From NCBI GenBank assembly GCA_005793645.1, contig SXRG01000080.1, forward strand, positions 1 through 18,149: a DNA stretch of 18,149 nucleotides, in the 5' to 3' direction. This DNA comes from Burkholderiales bacterium. GTDB taxonomy: Bacteria; Pseudomonadota; Gammaproteobacteria; Burkholderiales; Thiobacillaceae. The notes below the pieces were generated by a model, which worked only from the letters and a program-made list of their open reading frames with translations, was not told where the DNA came from and did not search any database. Of this stretch, positions 14,883 to 18,149 are shown piece by piece; position 1 is the stretch's first letter, and each line of letters starts with the position of its first letter. The translations under genes were made by a program, and so were the position numbers.

Positions 14883-14896
14883 TTGATGTAAGTCAA
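14883..14896 (-). promoter_or_regulatory. Distal FNR/DNR-type box of nosZ
   Basis: TTGAT-GTAA-GTCAA, differing from the FNR consensus TTGAT-N4-ATCAA at one outer position. Its centre is 27 bp from the proximal box. Two boxes may bind two dimers or two different family members (FNR/ANR versus DNR). Confidence 0.72.
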
Positions 14897-14957
14897 GATA
14901 ACAAGGTCTTTTTAAAATATTTTTGCGTCCTTTTGCGGCGGCTGTTCCTGCCCAAAA

Positions 14958-14980
14958 TTGTCATAAAGATGTAATGAAAG
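14958..14980 (+). promoter_or_regulatory. Pho box upstream of phoU
   Basis: Two 11-bp-spaced repeats, TTGTCAT-AAAG and ATGTAAT-GAAAG, match the Pho box (CTGTCATA type). The second repeat overlaps where a -35 would be, 17 bp before a perfect -10. This points to PhoB activation under phosphate starvation. Confidence 0.72.
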
Positions 14981-14996
14981 AAGATGGGTGCGGCCC

Positions 14997-15002
14997 TATA
15001 AT
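14997..15002 (+). promoter_or_regulatory. -10 TATAAT of the phoU promoter
   Basis: A perfect TATAAT sits 16 bp after the end of the Pho box and predicts a transcript start near 15009, about 32 nt before the phoU ATG. Confidence 0.75.
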
Positions 15003-15040
15003 CATGAAAAGCCTGATACAAGGCACTTGGAGAAGAAGGA

Positions 15041-15748
15041 ATGCTGACGGAACATACCTACAAGCCCTTTGATGCAGAACTTGAAGCGATGCGTGCTCGT
15101 GTGCTTGAAATGGGTGGGCTGGTCGAAGAACAACTGCAAAACGCCGTGTTGGCCATGATGGAGGGCAATCAGGTGTTGGCGCAGCAGGTTATCGAGAATG
15201 AGGCCCAGGTTAACGCCTTAGAGATGTTATCCGATGAGGCCTGCACCAATATCATTGCCCTTCGTTGCCCGACCGCCGTTGACTTGCGCATGGTGCTGGC
15301 CATTATTCGCAGCATTAGTAATCTGGAACGCATCGGTGATGAGGCGGTGAAGATTGCCCGCTTCGCGCTGAATGCCCCGCATGGGGATAGTGTTCTCGTG
15401 CCGCGGCACGCGGAAATTCGCTATCTGTCCGAATTAACTGCGCGCATGTTGCGGCAGTCTCTAAATGCCTTTGCGCGGATTGAGGTGGCCGGGATTCCCG
15501 ATCTGGCGCGGCAGGACATGCAGGTTGACGAGGAGTACCACCTCATCGTTCGCCATCTCATTACTTACATGATGGAAGATCCGCGCACCATCTCGACCTG
15601 TATCGAATTGTTATTTGTGGCCAAGGCCATTGAGCGCGTGGGGGATCACGCCAAGAACATTGCCGAGAATGTGGTCTACATGGCGACCGGTGCCGATGTG
15701 CGCCATGTCACGCTGGAACAATTAGAGCATGAGATTCAAAAAATCTGA
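15041..15748 (+). CDS. phoU: PhoU, phosphate signalling regulator
   Basis: A 235-residue all-helical cytoplasmic protein of the PhoU family, made of two related three-helix bundles. The two metal-binding helices carry the repeated signatures SISNLERIGDEAVKIARF (first half) and FVAKAIERVGDHAKNIAENVVY (second half), whose E-x2-D-x3-N/K pattern binds Fe or Mg clusters. PhoU links the Pst phosphate transporter to the PhoR/PhoB system and represses the pho regulon when phosphate is plentiful. The start has an AGAAGGA ribosome site. It stands alone here: no pst or pho kinase genes adjoin it, and a strong terminator follows. Identification is secure. Confidence 0.96.
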   Translation: MLTEHTYKPFDAELEAMRARVLEMGGLVEEQLQNAVLAMMEGNQVLAQQVIENEAQVNALEMLSDEACTNIIALRCPTAVDLRMVLAIIRSISNLERIGDEAVKIARFALNAPHGDSVLVPRHAEIRYLSELTARMLRQSLNAFARIEVAGIPDLARQDMQVDEEYHLIVRHLITYMMEDPRTISTCIELLFVAKAIERVGDHAKNIAENVVYMATGADVRHVTLEQLEHEIQKI

Positions 15749-15790
15749 GGCATAACAAGTCCGACCGCACACGGCAACGGTGGCAAAGAA

Positions 15791-15812
15791 AAAGGGCGCC
15801 TAGGCGCCCTTT
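15791..15812. terminator. Bidirectional terminator between phoU and the copper chaperone gene
   Basis: AAAGGGCGCC and GGCGCCCTTT face each other across a TA centre. An A run lies on the left and a T run on the right, so it can stop phoU transcripts (+) and those of the convergent chaperone gene (-). Confidence 0.88.
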
Positions 15813-15831
15813 CTCGTGGGAGATTGGGGTC

Positions 15832-16299
15832 TCAGTGGGAGTGTTGCATAGGGGCCGCCGGTTTGGCGGTGGGTTTCATGGCACGAATCTCAGCGGTTAC
15901 CGGGATGCGCTGTTCTTTGCCTTGGCTGTCCTTCACGCGCAGGGTCATGTCCACCTTTTCTCCGGCCGTGAGCGGCGCATGGAGACCGATCAGCATGATA
16001 TGGAGGCCGCCCGGCTTGAGGCTAACGGTCTGGCCCTTGGGCAAGTCAATCTGCGGGACGGCGCGCATGATCATCACGCCATTCTCCATCTTCATGGTGT
16101 GCAGCTCGACTATCTTCGACGCGTTGCTCTCTGCACCGACCAAGGTCATGTTGGCATCGGCGGTGAGGCCCATGAAGGCACCACCGGCTGGGGCACCGGG
16201 TGCTGTGGCACGCGCCCAGGGGTCGTTGATATTGACGGTGTCGGCCAGGGCGGTAAGGCTGAGAGAGGCGGTCAGGATGGCAAAGGCAAGGCGTTTCAT
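15832..16299 (-). CDS. PCuAC-type periplasmic copper(I) chaperone
   Basis: A 155-residue exported protein starting at 16299 (MKRLAFAILTASLSLTALA signal; GGAG ribosome site 7 nt upstream). A longer reading from 16335 lacks a proper signal start. It carries the full PCuAC motif H-x10-M-x21-H-x-M (from ELHTMKMENGVMIM to GGLHIML), which binds one Cu(I). Family members hand copper to the CuA site of cytochrome oxidase, and are also candidates for supplying NosZ. The C-terminal tail is extended and ends in MQHSH, a possible extra copper site. It is divergent from the redox sensor kinase gene, and the shared 120-bp spacer holds a RegA-like element. The target (Cox or NosZ) cannot be decided here; proximity favours a nos role. 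Confidence 0.92.
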   Translation of the reverse strand: MKRLAFAILTASLSLTALADTVNINDPWARATAPGAPAGGAFMGLTADANMTLVGAESNASKIVELHTMKMENGVMIMRAVPQIDLPKGQTVSLKPGGLHIMLIGLHAPLTAGEKVDMTLRVKDSQGKEQRIPVTAEIRAMKPTAKPAAPMQHSH

Positions 16300-16368
16300 G
16301 GCAACTCCGTAAGAGGTTGAGGAATCAAACAACAATTTAACGATAACCCAAGACGCACCGTTTTGTTT

Positions 16369-16383
16369 GCGTCAAATTGTCGC
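16369..16383. promoter_or_regulatory. RegA/PrrA-like inverted repeat between the copper chaperone and kinase genes
   Basis: GCGTC-AAATT-GTCGC fits the GCGNC-N5-GNCGC pattern. The reverse complement of 16368-16386 matches 16 of 19 bases of the element upstream of nosZ. It lies 38 bp before the kinase ATG and about 70 bp before the chaperone ATG, so it may give autoregulation and joint control of both divergent genes. Confidence 0.55.
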
Positions 16384-16420
16384 ACCCGTAACCCGGGGCG
16401 AGGTCGCTAGAATAGTGGAC

Positions 16421-17662
16421 ATGTTAATTAAAGATTTTCCGGAAAACCCGTTAGCTTCACCGGACACGCAGCGTGGCCTGTTGTGGGTGCGTGCGGCTTT
16501 GTGGAGTCTTGAATTGGGTGGTGTGTGGGCGTTAGTCCAGTGGCTGGATGCCAAGCTTCAGGGCCCAGCCGCCTGGTGGTTGATCGGACTGCATGCGATT
16601 CTGATTGGTGCTGCGTTTTGGCGTCTGCATGCCAAGCGCGACCCTTTAGTAGCAGAGGTCGGGATAGAACTCGCCGCCGACGCAGCCCTTCTAGCCGCGT
16701 TGATCTATTTTACTGGCGGTTATGCAAACCCCTTCATTTTCTTGCTGCTGGTGCCATTGCTTCTGGCCGCAACCTTGTTACCGCTATGGACCATTTGGGC
16801 GATGGCCCTCTGGACGGTCATCCTGTATTCGTTGTTAGCCTTTTGGTATCAGCCACTGATTCTGACAGTCAGCACCGCAAACGCGATCGACCTGCACCTC
16901 ACGGGCATGTGGCTGAACTTTATCTTTACGGTCATGTTTGTAACGCTGGCACTGGTGCGTTTGTCGACCGCCCTGCGTCGACGCGATCGAATCCTGGCCG
17001 AGGCCCGTGAACGCGCTTTGCGCGACGAACAGATTTTCCTGCTCGGTATGCAGGCAGCTTCGGCCGCGCATGATCTGGCCACCCCGCTGGCGGTGCTTAA
17101 ACTTGGTCTGGATGAACTGGGTGATGACTATGCCGGCGATGAAGAATTGACTCCACCGCTTGTTCGACTGAAGCATCAGGCCGAGCGCATGCAACACACG
17201 CTTGGCCGTCTCGCCGCTGCCGCGTGCGCCGCGCGTGCGGGTGAAACCCTTCCTGTGCAGACCTTTGAGGCTTGGTTACGGCAGACTTTTGAACATTGGC
17301 AGTTGATGCGACCACAGGTTAAAGCACGGCTTGGAACCCTTGATGAGACGGCATTGATGGGGCGTCCGTTGGTGGCCTCGCCACAATGGGTATCGATCCT
17401 GACAACGGTACTTAACAATGCCGCTGATGTCTCGCCCGATGAGGTGATCCTGGAGGCGGAGGCTCGGCCGACCGGCTGGGCAATCCGGGTTCTTGACCGC
17501 GGCCCAGGATTTGGCGCGGCAGAGACTAAGCCGGACGGTTGGGGTGTGGGTTTGAAGCTCGCTCAAGCCAGCCTAGAACGATTGGGAGGGCGGTTAGAAA
17601 TTACGACGCGTGGCGCGGGTGATGGCAGTTGCGTCTGCGTGCTTTTTCCGGAGGTCCGATGA
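16421..17662 (+). CDS. RegB/PrrB-like redox sensor histidine kinase
   Basis: A 413-residue membrane kinase. The start is uncertain: ATG at 16421 is used; GTG at 16415 has a better-placed GAGG, and a TTG at 16367 would add 18 residues and cover the operator. There are about six membrane segments (residues 22-180) with GGYANPF (99-105), the GGxxNPF quinone-binding motif of RegB/PrrB/RoxS. The dimerisation domain has AAHDLATPLAVL (phospho-acceptor H217). The ATPase part has the N box (LNNAADVSP), G1 (DRGPGFG) and G2 (GWGVGLKLA). The family senses quinone and redox state and phosphorylates RegA. The redox Cys of RegB lies 40 residues after its His; at that spacing here there is Met257, while a Cys is found at 269. 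The stop overlaps the regulator start by 4 nt. Confidence 0.88.
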   Translation: MLIKDFPENPLASPDTQRGLLWVRAALWSLELGGVWALVQWLDAKLQGPAAWWLIGLHAILIGAAFWRLHAKRDPLVAEVGIELAADAALLAALIYFTGGYANPFIFLLLVPLLLAATLLPLWTIWAMALWTVILYSLLAFWYQPLILTVSTANAIDLHLTGMWLNFIFTVMFVTLALVRLSTALRRRDRILAEARERALRDEQIFLLGMQAASAAHDLATPLAVLKLGLDELGDDYAGDEELTPPLVRLKHQAERMQHTLGRLAAAACAARAGETLPVQTFEAWLRQTFEHWQLMRPQVKARLGTLDETALMGRPLVASPQWVSILTTVLNNAADVSPDEVILEAEARPTGWAIRVLDRGPGFGAAETKPDGWGVGLKLAQASLERLGGRLEITTRGAGDGSCVCVLFPEVR

Positions 17663-18149
17663 CAACCCAGCGACTTCTGCTTGTGGATGACGATCTGGAG
17701 TACGCCGAGATCCTTGCCAAGGCCTTAATGCGGCGACACTGTCATGTGGTGCACGCCAAAACGATAGCGGAGGCCGTGGTGCTCATTGGGTCGCAGCCTT
17801 TTGAGGGCGCCGTGCTTGACTTGCGCCTAGCGAACGAAACCTCTACCGAGACCGGGCTGGCGCTCATTGCACCCCTGTGCGTGGAATACCCAGAGATACG
17901 CATCCTGCTTTTGACCGGCTATGCCAGTATCGCTACGGCTGTCGAGGCTATTAAATTGGGCGCTACCCACTACCTCGCCAAACCCAGTAGCGCCGACGAA
18001 ATCCTCGCTGCTCTTGGACGGCTTGATGGTGAGCCGAATATTCCCGTTGCTGAAACCCCAATGAGCGTTGGTCGTGTCGAGTGGGAACATCTCCAACGCG
18101 TTCTAGCCGATCAGGGTGGAAATATCTCCGCTGCTGCTCGCGCCCTCAA
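17659..18149 (+). CDS. RegA/PrrA-like response regulator (3' end outside window)
   Basis: The first 163 residues are visible, from ATG 17659 overlapping the kinase stop (ATGA), with GGAG just upstream. The receiver domain has D10/D11, phospho-acceptor D54 (AVLDLRL), T86 (LLLTGYASIATAVEAIKLGA) and K108 (YLAKP). After a linker that is slightly long for the family comes VEWEHLQRVLADQGGNISAAARAL, the start of a Fis-type helix-turn-helix as in RegA, cut off by the window. RegA regulators control respiration, denitrification and carbon fixation genes in response to redox. The likely targets in this window are the two RegA-like elements. No DNA-contact residues of the recognition helix can be seen. 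Confidence 0.88.
   Translation, partial: MTTQRLLLVDDDLEYAEILAKALMRRHCHVVHAKTIAEAVVLIGSQPFEGAVLDLRLANETSTETGLALIAPLCVEYPEIRILLLTGYASIATAVEAIKLGATHYLAKPSSADEILAALGRLDGEPNIPVAETPMSVGRVEWEHLQRVLADQGGNISAAARAL

Noticed and set aside
14801..14896. Upstream extension of nosZ by 32 residues
   Set aside because: It would place a non-signal sequence before a good Sec signal and run through both FNR-type boxes; the ATG at 14800 has GGAGG at proper spacing.
16317..16328. TTGA-GGAA-TCAA as an FNR box for the copper chaperone gene
   Set aside because: The half-sites are 2 bp too close (4 rather than 6 between TTGA and TCAA), and it lies within the leader just before the start codon.
16408..16413. TAGAAT as a -10 giving a leaderless kinase transcript
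   Set aside because: It looks like a -10 but no acceptable -35 is present at 16-18 bp, so I did not list it as a promoter.

Overview
The window is chromosomal DNA from a Gram-negative bacterium, most likely a beta- or gammaproteobacterium capable of anaerobic respiration. This placement rests on gene content: an ArgJ followed by a Nudix/TenI-like fusion, FNR-type operators, a RegB/RegA-like two-component pair and PhoU. Genes are packed closely, with many 4- or 8-nt start/stop overlaps. I see no mobile element, CRISPR array, tRNA or rRNA.

Left flank (1-2669, + strand): the 3' part of argJ (arginine biosynthesis), an overlapping Nudix hydrolase fused to a thiamine-phosphate-synthase-like domain, and a small membrane-anchored periplasmic protein. 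The last of these converges on, and overlaps, the end of the next block.

Core (2647-14800, all - strand, transcribed right to left): a nitrous oxide reductase (nos) cluster of the atypical, clade II type. Order in transcription: nosZ (Sec signal, no twin-arginine), terminator, dihaem cytochrome c, nosB-like membrane protein, nosD, nosG and nosH (iron-sulfur quinol dehydrogenase), nosF, a possible 26-codon ORF, nosL, nosY, a TlpA-like thioredoxin, a second nosD, and a UbiA/MenA-family prenyltransferase. No nosR is present. In the inferred scheme, NosH/NosG pass electrons from (mena)quinol through the cytochrome to periplasmic NosZ, which reduces N2O to N2. NosD, NosF, NosY and NosL mature the copper centre CuZ, and the TlpA-like protein keeps thiols or copper sites reduced.

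Control: nosZ has two FNR/DNR-type boxes. The cytochrome-nosB-nosD operon has one box placed exactly at -41.5 from the start point predicted by a -10 hexamer. A separate 19-bp element with RegA/PrrA-like half-sites lies upstream of nosZ and again between the copper chaperone gene and the sensor kinase gene.

Right flank (14800-18149): phoU with a convincing Pho box and -10, a bidirectional terminator, a PCuAC-type periplasmic copper chaperone (- strand), and a divergent RegB-like kinase/RegA-like regulator pair cut by the window end. Copper delivery, redox sensing and the copper enzyme NosZ sit together, so the window reads as a nearly self-contained N2O respiration locus. Its less usual parts are the duplicated nosD, the embedded prenyltransferase, the bridging mini-ORF and the shared redox-type operator.
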